Positions 10,072-18,197 of a stretch of DNA of 64,000 nt are shown one piece after another; position 1 is the stretch's first letter; each line of letters opens with the position of its first letter. The notes under the pieces are model-generated. The model had not been told where the DNA came from. It worked only from the letters and a program-made list of their open reading frames with translations, and ran no database searches. Both the position numbers and the translations under genes were made by a program. Origin of the DNA: Butyrivibrio sp. MC2021 (GTDB lineage Bacteria; Bacillota; Clostridia; Lachnospirales; Lachnospiraceae); NCBI RefSeq assembly GCF_000621605.1, contig NZ_JHXX01000001.1, forward strand, positions 1,336,314 through 1,400,313, in the 5' to 3' direction.

Positions 10072-11373
10072 ATGGCAGGCATATCTTTTAATGGCGCATA
10101 TAACCATTTCATTCAGGATTATGTATCCAAGGATGTAACACAGGCAGACGCACATCGTAAGGATGAACTGCGTGATGTATACAAATCAATAGCAAGACTC
10201 AACAAGAAGTCCCCTCTTTATCTATTAACAGATGATGATAAGTCTCGTAATGAGGCTATCGATATAAAGGAACGGGCAAGGCAGCTTCAGGGAAGTATTA
10301 TCGGACTTAACAATCAGGCCGACAGATCTTCTCTCAATCACTCGTCCGCTTTTACCAGTGACGAAGAAAAAGTTCTTGCTTCTTATATAGGAAAAACTCC
10401 CGAAGAGGATGTAGGAAATATAGGTTTTGACATAAGCGTATCCCAGCTGGCGACGCCCCAGATAAATACAGGAAGATATCTTCCCAAGGATTCAACGGGA
10501 ATGTCCCCCGGCAATTACGCTTTTGACGTAAGAATCAATCAGCAGGAATACGAATTCCAGTTCAGCATTTACAACGGTGACAGGAATATCGATATTCAGG
10601 ACAAACTGGAAAAACTCATCAACAAAGCCGGCATAGGATTAAGTGCTTCCATAATAGAAGACGGAAACAGATCCGCTCTCCAGATCTCATCCACGAAGAC
10701 GGGTCTTCGTCCCGGAGAGATAAGCCAGTTCGAGATATATGAAGTAAACACCGATCTCCAGAAAGGCGCTGTTTCCTATCTTGGACTTGATCAGGTTTCA
10801 GCTCCTGCTTCCAACGCCCGCTTTACATTAAACGGCGAGGAAAAGGCTTCCATATCCAATAAATTTACGGTAGGCGGCAAATTTGAACTTCAGCTCAAGG
10901 AAACCACCGAACCGGGAGCCCAGATACATGTGGGTGTCCAAAATGACAACGAGGCATTAAAGAAGCACATCCACTCCCTGGTATCCAATTACAACACCTT
11001 TGTAAAAGAAGCTTCGGGAGCCCATGTGGAAAAATTCAAGAGCGATAAATTAAGATCCGACACAGTCGGAATAGCAATACAGCACATGTCCAATATAGAA
11101 GATATAGGTGTAAAGCTTGAGAAGGACGGAACCCTTTCCATCGACGACGAGCTCCTTTCCCAGGCAGTATCGGGGCCGGGCAGCCGGGAAGCCCTTTCAC
11201 CCATAAAAGCTTTTTCGGACGCACTTATAGAAAAGACCAAGGACATCTCCATCGATCCTATGAAATATGTGGACAGGCCTGTGGTCAACTACAGAAATCC
11301 GGACAGCAGAGATACTTCATCTCCTTACGTAACCAGTGAATACTCCGGAATGATGTTCAACAACTACTGTTAA
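10072..11373 (+). CDS. FliD-like flagellar filament-cap family protein
   Basis: 433 residues. The central and C-terminal parts resemble FliD: GNYAFDVRINQQEYEFQFSI, a short ARFTLNGEEKASISNKF segment, QLKETTEPGAQIHV, SLVSNYNTFVKEAS and GVKLEKDGTLSIDDELL, matching the family's 'variable D2/D3, NG, t-pairs, V..YN, dG.L..D' pattern. The classic FliD N-terminal motif is absent and is replaced by a polar 100-residue helical region. The ATG at 10072 is chosen because AAAGGAGG lies before it. No other flagellar gene is in the window, so it is an orphan here. It may be a secreted cap or surface adhesin. A monocistronic unit with promoter and terminator. The family is fairly sure, the role is not. Confidence 0.7.
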   Translation: MAGISFNGAYNHFIQDYVSKDVTQADAHRKDELRDVYKSIARLNKKSPLYLLTDDDKSRNEAIDIKERARQLQGSIIGLNNQADRSSLNHSSAFTSDEEKVLASYIGKTPEEDVGNIGFDISVSQLATPQINTGRYLPKDSTGMSPGNYAFDVRINQQEYEFQFSIYNGDRNIDIQDKLEKLINKAGIGLSASIIEDGNRSALQISSTKTGLRPGEISQFEIYEVNTDLQKGAVSYLGLDQVSAPASNARFTLNGEEKASISNKFTVGGKFELQLKETTEPGAQIHVGVQNDNEALKKHIHSLVSNYNTFVKEASGAHVEKFKSDKLRSDTVGIAIQHMSNIEDIGVKLEKDGTLSIDDELLSQAVSGPGSREALSPIKAFSDALIEKTKDISIDPMKYVDRPVVNYRNPDSRDTSSPYVTSEYSGMMFNNYC

Positions 11374-11436
11374 GGCTTCGGTCACTTTGCTGCAGCATCG
11401 TGACTTGAAATGATAAATTGCCAGCATAAAGGCAAG

Positions 11437-11476
11437 AGAGACAGCGCACCTCGCACAGGTGCGCTGTCTCTTTTTA
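11437..11476 (+). terminator. Terminator of the FliD-like gene
   Basis: A perfect 15-bp stem (11437-11451 with 11457-11471, loop of five) followed by TTTTTATTT on the plus strand. Located between the convergent FliD-like and glf genes. Confidence 0.92.
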
Positions 11477-11496
11477 TTTAGAAAATATATTATTCT

Positions 11497-12663
11497 TCAG
11501 GCTTCCTCTTTTGCCATATCAAGAGCTGCTCTTATTACCTGATCCATGTTGTAGTACTTGTACTGTCCAAGTCTTCCGCCGAAGAGAACATTGCCGGACT
11601 CCTTCGCCAGGTCCTTATACCTTGCATAGAGGTCGTTGTTCTTTTCATCATTCATGGGATAATAAGGCTCATCTCCATGCTTCCAGTCAGCGGGATACTC
11701 CCTTGTGATAATTGTGCCCTTTCCCTGGCCGTACTCAAAGTGCTTGTGCTCGATGATCCTGGTGTAAGGCACCTGTCTCTCGGTGTAATTGACAACAGCA
11801 TTTCCCTGGTAGTTGTCCACATCCTCAAGATCCTCAGTCTCAAATCTCAGAGATCTGTATTCAAGAGTTCCCAGCTTGTAACCAAAGAACTCGTCGATCA
11901 TTCCGGTAAAAAGAATCTTGCCGAAGCTGTCGCCTGTGACAGACTCAAAAGGCTGAGCCGGCAGATTGCCTTCCATCTTGACGAAATCGTAATAATCGCA
12001 GTTGGTCTTTACCGTTATTCCGTCAAGGATCTTATTCACCATCTCAGTATAGCCGCCCATGGGTATTCCCTGGAATCTGTCGTTAAAATAGTTATTATCG
12101 TAAATAAATCTCATGGGAAGACGTCTGATTATGAAGGCAGGAAGCTGCTTGCAATCTCTTCCCCACTGCTTCTCGGTATAGCCCTTTACAAGCTTCTCAT
12201 AAATATCTCTTCCGGCGAGGCTCAGGGCCTGCTCCTCGAGGTTCTCTGCCTCGAAGGTATCCGTGCCCTTCTCCTTCATTATTCTGTTCTTTTCTTCCTC
12301 AGCCTGACTGTCTATGATCTTTCTGGCTTCATCAGGAGTTCTGATACCCCACATTTTGCTGAAAGTATTCATATTGAAAGGAAGATTATAAAGTTCATCC
12401 TTGTATACGGCTACAGGTGAGTTGATGTAGTTGTTGAACTCGGCAAATCTGCAGGCGTACTCCCAGACCTCCTTGTCGGATGTGTGGAAAATATGAGCGC
12501 CGTATTTATGTACATTAATTCCCATACGGTTCTCTGTATAAATATTTCCGGCGATATGATCTCTCTTATCAATGACCAGAACCTTTCTGCCAAGATCAGT
12601 CATCTGTCTGGCAAAAACAGCTCCAAAAAGACCGGCACCAACTATCAGATAATCGTAATGCAT
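11497..12663 (-). CDS. glf: UDP-galactopyranose mutase
   Basis: Flavoenzyme that interconverts UDP-galactopyranose and UDP-galactofuranose, providing galactofuranose for surface glycans. 388 residues with the N-terminal FAD-binding motif DYLIVGAGLFGAVFA, then GRKVLVIDKRDHIAGN, HKYGAHIFHTSDKEVW, YNLPFNMNTF and the C-terminal GRLGQYKYYNMDQVI, all typical of Glf. The ATG at 12663 is preferred to one 15 bases upstream because AGAGGA precedes it and the family begins directly before the Rossmann motif. It is convergent with the FliD-like gene and may supply the glycan cluster further along. A terminator separates it from the XRE gene upstream. Confidence 0.96.
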   Translation of the reverse strand: MHYDYLIVGAGLFGAVFARQMTDLGRKVLVIDKRDHIAGNIYTENRMGINVHKYGAHIFHTSDKEVWEYACRFAEFNNYINSPVAVYKDELYNLPFNMNTFSKMWGIRTPDEARKIIDSQAEEEKNRIMKEKGTDTFEAENLEEQALSLAGRDIYEKLVKGYTEKQWGRDCKQLPAFIIRRLPMRFIYDNNYFNDRFQGIPMGGYTEMVNKILDGITVKTNCDYYDFVKMEGNLPAQPFESVTGDSFGKILFTGMIDEFFGYKLGTLEYRSLRFETEDLEDVDNYQGNAVVNYTERQVPYTRIIEHKHFEYGQGKGTIITREYPADWKHGDEPYYPMNDEKNNDLYARYKDLAKESGNVLFGGRLGQYKYYNMDQVIRAALDMAKEEA

Positions 12664-12712
12664 GATATTTCCTCTCATGATCTATAAATTTCAGAGTATC
12701 GCAATTATGCAA

Positions 12713-12753
12713 ATAAAAAACTCCGCGGATTATTATAACATAAATCCACGGAG
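12713..12753 (-). terminator. Terminator of the XRE gene
   Basis: An 11-bp stem with one mismatch (12743-12753 with 12721-12731) followed on the minus strand by a T6 tract (12720-12715). It lies between the XRE regulator and glf. Confidence 0.75.
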
Positions 12754-12829
12754 TATATATTCATTTAATGATATGTCAGTTCTGTCCCCATGCAATGCAT
12801 ATATCAGAACCAATTATCATATCGAGGGA

Positions 12830-13165
12830 TTAATCTGCCTGGTACTTGTCAAGCTGTGAGAAATCACCCATCATGTCAAGGATCTTCTTACGTCCAGCCT
12901 TGTTAAGCTTAACATACTGCTGCATAACACGGTTCTCAACGATCTTCTTGCCAAGATCTGTGCCCTGCTCGAGAGTTGAAAAATCTACAGGATTCAGATT
13001 TAAACGATCACACATTTTGATAACTGTTCCGTAAGCCATCCCCTCAATCCCCCTATCTAAAGCTGTTACAAGTGTGCTGTATGGAATAGACATATCTATT
13101 GCAAACTGTCTGACACTCTTATACTGCTGTAAGATTTCCTTCTTTAAAATCTCTGCTTTTGTCAT
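12830..13165 (-). CDS. Small XRE-type helix-turn-helix regulator
   Basis: 111 residues. The N-terminal half (ILQQYKSVRQFAIDMSIPYSTLVTALDRGIEG, residues 11-42) is a helix-turn-helix of the Cro/C1 type, and NLNPVDFSTLEQG continues the fold. The C-terminal part (VKLNKAGRKKILDMMGDFSQL) is the helical tail seen in many small Firmicutes XRE proteins. TAGGAGGT lies before the ATG. Single gene with its own terminator, preceded by an AT-rich 290-base region. Target genes cannot be read from the sequence. Confidence 0.8.
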   Translation of the reverse strand: MTKAEILKKEILQQYKSVRQFAIDMSIPYSTLVTALDRGIEGMAYGTVIKMCDRLNLNPVDFSTLEQGTDLGKKIVENRVMQQYVKLNKAGRKKILDMMGDFSQLDKYQAD

Positions 13166-13454
13166 GACTTTTACCTCCTAAGTACTTCTTATATCTTGTG
13201 AATTCTATCTTTTCGCATTGATAGTCTACCACATAGACGGTATTTCGTCATTCACTTTTTAAGGGAATTTTCGACTAAAATTTTATCAAGATTAACAAGT
13301 GATTTTTGGCAATTTAACGAAAGTAAGGTTGGTAACAAGAATTTGCGAAAGTGTTCACACTTTTTTCACAATTCATTGTTACAATAAAAGACTTTTTAAC
13401 GTACATACCGATATATCGTCAATTAATTAACTTTGCAATTTCCGTACTAATTAA
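13166..13454. other. AT-rich intergenic region without a recognisable gene
   Basis: The 339-base gap between the XRE regulator and the zinc-ribbon gene is strongly AT-rich, with several TTAAT/ATTAA runs. I see no open frame with a ribosome binding site. Its last 33 bases form the terminator of the gene cluster. It presumably holds the XRE promoter: TAGACT occurs on the minus strand near 13224-13229, but no good -35 accompanies it. Confidence 0.5.
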
Positions 13455-13487
13455 CGAAAAAACAAACAGTACCGGAGTACTGTTTGT
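13455..13487 (-). terminator. Terminator of the glycan operon
   Basis: A perfect 11-bp stem (13477-13487 with 13462-13472, loop of four) followed on the minus strand by a T-rich stretch. It lies 18 bases after the stop of the zinc-ribbon gene, the last gene of the operon. Confidence 0.9.
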
Positions 13488-13504
13488 AACAAGCCACAGA
13501 GCCG

Positions 13505-14233
13505 CTAATCATCGGCATTTATAGCCTCAATGTGATTGGTTAAATATGCCAACACCTCATTGTAGGTATCTTTCGGAATACTATAAACTTTATGAATTTT
13601 TCCCCCACATTCAAAGGCCACAGAGCCCAGTTTTTTCGTGATCTTGATCACATTCTTGTACTCTGTAACATCGATTTTCATGTCATTGTCAGACCTAAAC
13701 TCACATCTTTCGGCAAAAAGACTTAAAGTTCCCTCCTTAAAGCCGCTGCTGGCCTTGATTTCGTAGTCAGGACCATCATTGTCGATACTCGTTATTTCCC
13801 ACTTTCTGTTCTCCGAAGTAAGTACCGGATCAGTTAATGTAATATCGTCAAATTCTGCTTTAGCCTCAGGATCCTCCATATCATCAATTCCCGTCACATT
13901 GGTCTCAATAAGGCCCGTGAGTGTGTTGTAATAGGTCTTGATTATATAGTTGCTAAGGAGCTGTATCTGAATGGTCTTGTTCCTGATCTTGTGCCTGAAC
14001 TTGAAGGTATGGTATCCGGACTTGGCAGCAAAGCATATGGTCTCTCCGGGCTTAACCTCATAGAGCTTGTCATCATCCACAAAGATCTTCATGGCGCTGC
14101 GCTCCTCATCTCTCTGTCCAAGGCAGGTTATCTTCACCAGATATTCCAAGCCCTGCTCAAAAACCTTTTTCCCACAAAAAGGGCAAAAGTTCATTTTTTC
14201 TTTGATAAGGCCTCCACACTTGGGACATTTCAT
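13505..14233 (-). CDS. Zinc-ribbon protein, function unknown
   Basis: 242 residues. The N terminus holds a four-cysteine zinc ribbon (MKCPKCGGLIKEKMNFCPFC; Cys 3, 6, 17, 20). The middle (residues 30-110) resembles a small beta-sandwich with FVDDDKLYEVKPGETICF. The C-terminal 100 residues, from KWEITSID to the end, read like a PH-like beta domain (FECGGKIHKVYSIPKDTYNEV). No membrane segment. Its ATG overlaps the stop of the glycosyltransferase by four bases (ATGA), so it is translationally coupled as the last gene of the glycan operon. I do not recognise a specific family; a protein-interaction or sensing role is only a guess. Confidence 0.7.
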   Translation of the reverse strand: MKCPKCGGLIKEKMNFCPFCGKKVFEQGLEYLVKITCLGQRDEERSAMKIFVDDDKLYEVKPGETICFAAKSGYHTFKFRHKIRNKTIQIQLLSNYIIKTYYNTLTGLIETNVTGIDDMEDPEAKAEFDDITLTDPVLTSENRKWEITSIDNDGPDYEIKASSGFKEGTLSLFAERCEFRSDNDMKIDVTEYKNVIKITKKLGSVAFECGGKIHKVYSIPKDTYNEVLAYLTNHIEAINADD

Positions 14234-15768
14234 AAAAACTTCACCCCTTCTTCGTTAATGTAAATTCCGCCGGGCAATATACACTGTGACACCCGTCCGC
14301 TGCTCACTTCTTCTTTACTTGCTATGACCACATCAAAGGACTTATCCTTCCAGGGCAGGTTGCACAGATTCGGATCCCCGAAGGTAACTTCGTCCGCCAT
14401 ATGGCTTGCAACTGCTGCGGCAAAAGAGTTCCTGCAGACCCCCGCCACAAATGAATCCGGCAGGATCTGCTTTATCCTGGAAGCCGTGGCCCCCAGCCCG
14501 CAGGCAAGATCCAGCACCCGCAGCGGTCGTAATTTTTCTGAATAATAATCAACTACCGGGGGAATAGCCTCATCCCAGTAGCTCACATAGCTCCAGGAAT
14601 CAAATCCCCATTTATCAATGAACCTGTCGCGATTGGTGTCCATGGCATCATTGTGGCCCTCAAAGCCGCCTCCGCCATTGTGGTACACAAACGCATTTGT
14701 ACAAAGATACTGGTCAAAGCCCGCCAGTGCTATCCTTATGCCCAGGTCATCATCTTCAAAGTATCCGGGAAAAAATCTCTCGTCAAAAACCTTATTGTCG
14801 GGAGCCACCACCTTTATGGCATCCCTGGAAACCAGCACCGCAAAGCCTATGAGCTTGTATCTTCTCACAAGATGCGAGCCTGAAACACATACATTTCTTT
14901 CTGCGGTCTTATTAAAAATTTCAAGGCTCTTTTCAAGAGGCATTTCCCTGTGCCAGTTGTCGGAAAGCTTCTCTCCCGCCGTCTCTTCAAAGAAGACAGG
15001 TCCCATATCCTGCCCCTGGGCGGAATTGGAAACAGCTCCCACAGCGCCGGTATCACGGCTCTCATAAAGTCCCATCCTCAGCCAGAAAATGGCATTGGGC
15101 GACACCACCGCGTCATTGTTCAAAAAGAAAATATCATTGTCATCACAGGCCATCATGGCGCCCATGTTACAGCCTGCGGCAAATCCAAGGTTCGTATCCA
15201 GAAGAGCCAGCTTAAAGCTTCCGCCTCCGGCCTTCTCTTTTTCCCGAAGAAACTCCGAAAGGCCTTCCTCAGTGGAGGAATTGTCAACCACAACAATCTC
15301 TCCCGCATTCTCAGGCAGATACTTCTCTATGGCTGCAATACAGTTTTTCATGATCTCGAGGTCGTTGTAGGAAAGGATCATGATGCTGATGCCCCGCACT
15401 CTGAAGCCCGGGTCAGCTTTGATATTCTCCATCTCCTCAAGGATCGCTTTTTTATCCTCGGGAACATTACAATAATGGGCCGACATTTCATAGCAGAGAT
15501 AGGCTTTGTTTATGTTGAGAAAACGGTAGTAAACTCCCAGCATGAAAAACAGCTCGTAGTTTCCCCCATCATAATTAAGCCCCTTCTCAATGGCTTTGAG
15601 CTCCGCCTGTCCGTCCCCCAGTTGTTCCCATATGCTGGCCTCCAGAACGCAGAGCTGTGCGGCATCCTTACGGGTTCTTTCTTCAATATGCACATATTCT
15701 TCCTGCAGCTCATACAGGGCTTCCTGCATATCGCCCTGAGCTATCAGCTCCTTCAGCCTGTCATACAT
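14230..15768 (-). CDS. Glycosyltransferase family 2 with N-terminal TPR-like and C-terminal methyltransferase-like parts
   Basis: 512 residues in three parts. Residues 1-120 are helical, TPR-like. A GT2 domain follows (SIMILSYNDLEIMKNCIAAI, GEIVVVDNSSTEEGL, LGFAAGCNMGAMMA, IFFLNNDAVVSPNAIFWL with the NNDA metal site, then PGYFEDDDLGIRI as the catalytic acidic motif). The C-terminal 110 residues begin like a SAM methyltransferase (LRVLDLACGLGATASRIK, then LPWKDKSFDVVIA) but stop before the later strands, so that domain looks shortened. Likely a sugar transferase for a surface glycan or glycoprotein. It lies 25 bases after the SDR gene and overlaps the next by four bases. Confidence 0.85.
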   Translation of the reverse strand: MYDRLKELIAQGDMQEALYELQEEYVHIEERTRKDAAQLCVLEASIWEQLGDGQAELKAIEKGLNYDGGNYELFFMLGVYYRFLNINKAYLCYEMSAHYCNVPEDKKAILEEMENIKADPGFRVRGISIMILSYNDLEIMKNCIAAIEKYLPENAGEIVVVDNSSTEEGLSEFLREKEKAGGGSFKLALLDTNLGFAAGCNMGAMMACDDNDIFFLNNDAVVSPNAIFWLRMGLYESRDTGAVGAVSNSAQGQDMGPVFFEETAGEKLSDNWHREMPLEKSLEIFNKTAERNVCVSGSHLVRRYKLIGFAVLVSRDAIKVVAPDNKVFDERFFPGYFEDDDLGIRIALAGFDQYLCTNAFVYHNGGGGFEGHNDAMDTNRDRFIDKWGFDSWSYVSYWDEAIPPVVDYYSEKLRPLRVLDLACGLGATASRIKQILPDSFVAGVCRNSFAAAVASHMADEVTFGDPNLCNLPWKDKSFDVVIASKEEVSSGRVSQCILPGGIYINEEGVKFL

Positions 15769-15793
15769 ATATGTGCTCCCGATTATTTATTAT

Positions 15794-16690
15794 CTAAATT
15801 ATATCATATTTTTTGATGCTTTCCTCAAAAGTAACCACAGGTTCCCATCCGGTATCCCTGCGAAGTTTTTCCGAGGAAGACTGCAATGATATAAAAGGTC
15901 TCGCCTTATCGCCGTAAGTTATGAGATTTTCATCCGCACCGAAAAAGGCCGCAGCCCTGCCGGTGAACTGTTTAAGGGGCATATATTCCCCGTGGCATAT
16001 GTTGTAGATCTCGCCGGGATGTCCCTTTTCCAAAAGTGCTGTGATGGCCGCCGCAGCATCAGCAGCATCCAGATAATCCCAATACTGAGTACAGGATGAA
16101 AGCTTCATGCTCTCCCCGGCCTTCAGTCTCCTGCAAAGATCCGGAAGCATGCGTCCGGAAGGCTCATAGCGCCCTATGAGGCTGAATATCCTGCCCCAGA
16201 TAAAATCAATTCCAAGGGTAGCTGCTTTATCTCTTAGGAGGTAAAAAGCAGCCGTTTTGCAGGCGCCATAGGCATCCAATGGATCAGGAGTCAGGTCCTC
16301 CGTCAGAACCTCACTTCTTTCGCCGTACTCTGCCTGGGAACCTATGCCGATAAATCTCGAAGCTCCCAGCTTCCCAGCGGCCTCCATAAGCTCCAGGGAT
16401 GGCAAAAGATTTTTTACCTGCCGGGACATATCCTTTCTGTCGCCGCCCCAGGCCAGATGGATCACCGCATCGACATGGTCTTCCCCGGCTTCCTTAAGTT
16501 TATCCGGCAGAGCACCGTATTCTTCCATATCAGCAGTAATGCCAATGACATTATCAAGACCGGAGCACCTGCTGTTATGGGGGGAATCTTTCCTTCCCAC
16601 AGCCATGACCCGGTATCCTTTTTTCGCCATATGTTCAGTCAGATTGGCCCCTGCAAATCCATAGGCCCCGGTTATCAATACTTTTTTCAT
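15794..16690 (-). CDS. NAD(P)-dependent epimerase/dehydratase (SDR), possible CDP-dideoxyhexose 4-reductase
   Basis: 298 residues of the extended SDR family: VLITGAYGFAGANL is the Rossmann glycine motif, and the catalytic YxxxK is YGACK with an upstream GSQAEYG. The C terminus has FISLQSSSEKLRRDTGWEP, typical of sugar-nucleotide SDRs. Because RfbG and RfbH are encoded in the same operon, the simplest role is the 4-keto reductase that finishes a CDP-3,6-dideoxyhexose (abequose/paratose synthase-like). That is inference; the family alone does not fix the substrate. AAGGTG lies before the ATG. Confidence 0.8.
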   Translation of the reverse strand: MKKVLITGAYGFAGANLTEHMAKKGYRVMAVGRKDSPHNSRCSGLDNVIGITADMEEYGALPDKLKEAGEDHVDAVIHLAWGGDRKDMSRQVKNLLPSLELMEAAGKLGASRFIGIGSQAEYGERSEVLTEDLTPDPLDAYGACKTAAFYLLRDKAATLGIDFIWGRIFSLIGRYEPSGRMLPDLCRRLKAGESMKLSSCTQYWDYLDAADAAAAITALLEKGHPGEIYNICHGEYMPLKQFTGRAAAFFGADENLITYGDKARPFISLQSSSEKLRRDTGWEPVVTFEESIKKYDII

Positions 16691-16769
16691 TCTCTCACAC
16701 CTTAAAATGGGCCGCTCAATGGATCACCGTCGAGCAGCCCAGAATTTTCTGTTCATAAGAAGGTCCGAA

Positions 16770-18098
16770 TCAGTTTCCACTTGATTTCAGGGCCTCCCGA
16801 TACAGCCTTTCGAACTCTTCCTCAATGAGCTCCTTAAGCCTTTCTTCTATAAGTTCCTCCAGCTTTTGCTGCTTAAGCTCCTGTAGCTTTTCGTTTCTAA
16901 GTTCCTCAAGCATTGCTTCTTCCAGAGTAAGCCTCTTTTCCGAAGGGGCTTCATCTGTTTTCTCTGTGGACTCGGAGTTTTCTGCCTCCAGCAGCTCCAA
17001 GGTATCTCCGGAAGGTTCTTCTTCCAAGGACTCCAGGGTAATATCCGTGGGCTCCTCAGCCTTCTCCTGTGCCTCTTTGGCCATCTCATCGATATCTTCA
17101 TCATCAAGGGTTCTGGCGCTCCAGCACACCTTTACGGTAGGTCTTGCGCTGACCTTGCCCCAGTTGCCTTCTTTGTTGCAGGCTCCCGTCAGGGCAAAAT
17201 GGTAAGCCCCTGAATTATTATGATTCTCAGACTCCGTGAACTCATAGCTGCCGGTCTCTGAATTCCACTTGTACACGCCCCCCTGAAGACTTCCGTTCAG
17301 GACAGTCTCGATGGTGGTTTCGCCCTCTGCGGAAAGAGGGATCTCATTTCCTTCATTATCAGTCAGGGCAAGATAAATTGCCGGATCCGACATGCCGCTG
17401 AAGCTCTTATCCGAGGTCACCTCCAGATTGCCTTCATTGATGATGGTTGCTTTTACAGTGACCTTCACCGGTACATTGCCCTTATTTCTGAAGGTAAGAT
17501 AATCGCTGGTATCGGAAAAAAGATATTCGCTGTCGGTATTTCTGAATAATATCGTGGCGGATTCCTGAACATTTCCTCCGCCATACTTGGCAGCGTTGGT
17601 CAGAAATACCAGCCCCATGGGATCCATGATAAAGTCAAAGATCTCGTTATTTTCTATGATAGGAAATTCGATCCTGGTTACGCCCTTAGGCAGTTCCTCC
17701 TGTTTTTCAGGTAAAAGATCTATGGTCCCGGTCTCTATTTCCTGGTTTTCCCTGTGGCTCTCCTTCTCTGCCTGCCTGCGGGCAAGCTCCTCTCTCAGTT
17801 CGTCCTCATCGATCTGCGCCCGAAGCTCATCCTCGTCGATCTGAGCCATGAGCTCATCAATATCGATGCTCTCCCTGAGTTTTTCCACATCTATGCTGTT
17901 ATAGATAGCCTCTGTATCTATGTCATTCCCGGAATCCGAAGCTGAATCTTCATGGGAAGGAACAGAAGGCTCCGCCTCACTTTCCTCCAGCAGCATCAGC
18001 TCCTCCTCCGCAGCCAGTGCGGAAACAGGATTGGCCAAAAGCAAAAGCGCCACAAAAAGCGCTGTATATTTTTTGAATGAATCTCTCCTGTGTAGCAT
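16770..18098 (-). CDS. Secreted protein with nonapeptide repeats and a long charged C-terminal helix
   Basis: 442 residues. The ATG at 18098 follows GGAGGGCACAAGA and starts a clear signal peptide (MLHRRDSFKKYTALFVALLL ... NPVSALA) with cleavage expected after ALA. Residues about 70-105 carry four nine-residue repeats around ID(E/I)DELRAQ. A beta-rich middle (FDFIMDPMGLVFLTNAAK, YLTFRNKGNVPVKVTVKATI, VSARPTVKVCWSAR) resembles surface-fibre proteins of the SipW/TasA or WxL kind. The last 120 residues are E/L/K/R-rich with heptad spacing, probably a coiled coil. No sortase motif or transmembrane tail. It sits inside the glycan operon, so it may be the glycosylated surface protein. Function not recognised. 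Confidence 0.75.
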   Translation of the reverse strand: MLHRRDSFKKYTALFVALLLLANPVSALAAEEELMLLEESEAEPSVPSHEDSASDSGNDIDTEAIYNSIDVEKLRESIDIDELMAQIDEDELRAQIDEDELREELARRQAEKESHRENQEIETGTIDLLPEKQEELPKGVTRIEFPIIENNEIFDFIMDPMGLVFLTNAAKYGGGNVQESATILFRNTDSEYLFSDTSDYLTFRNKGNVPVKVTVKATIINEGNLEVTSDKSFSGMSDPAIYLALTDNEGNEIPLSAEGETTIETVLNGSLQGGVYKWNSETGSYEFTESENHNNSGAYHFALTGACNKEGNWGKVSARPTVKVCWSARTLDDEDIDEMAKEAQEKAEEPTDITLESLEEEPSGDTLELLEAENSESTEKTDEAPSEKRLTLEEAMLEELRNEKLQELKQQKLEELIEERLKELIEEEFERLYREALKSSGN

Positions 18099-18197
18099 TC
18101 TTGTGCCCTCCTTTGCACAATTTGAGAAAAAAACCTGGTATCTCAATTTGTTTATCGGCAAAAGAGGCTGTAACCTTTATATCTGATTTTGAAATTT

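Noticed and set aside
11677..12420. 247-codon plus-strand frame inside glf
   Set aside because: Antisense to a full-length UDP-galactopyranose mutase; no signals.
14950..15816. 288-codon frame opposite the GT2-methyltransferase gene
   Set aside because: The reverse strand carries a clear glycosyltransferase; this frame matches no family and has no ribosome binding site.
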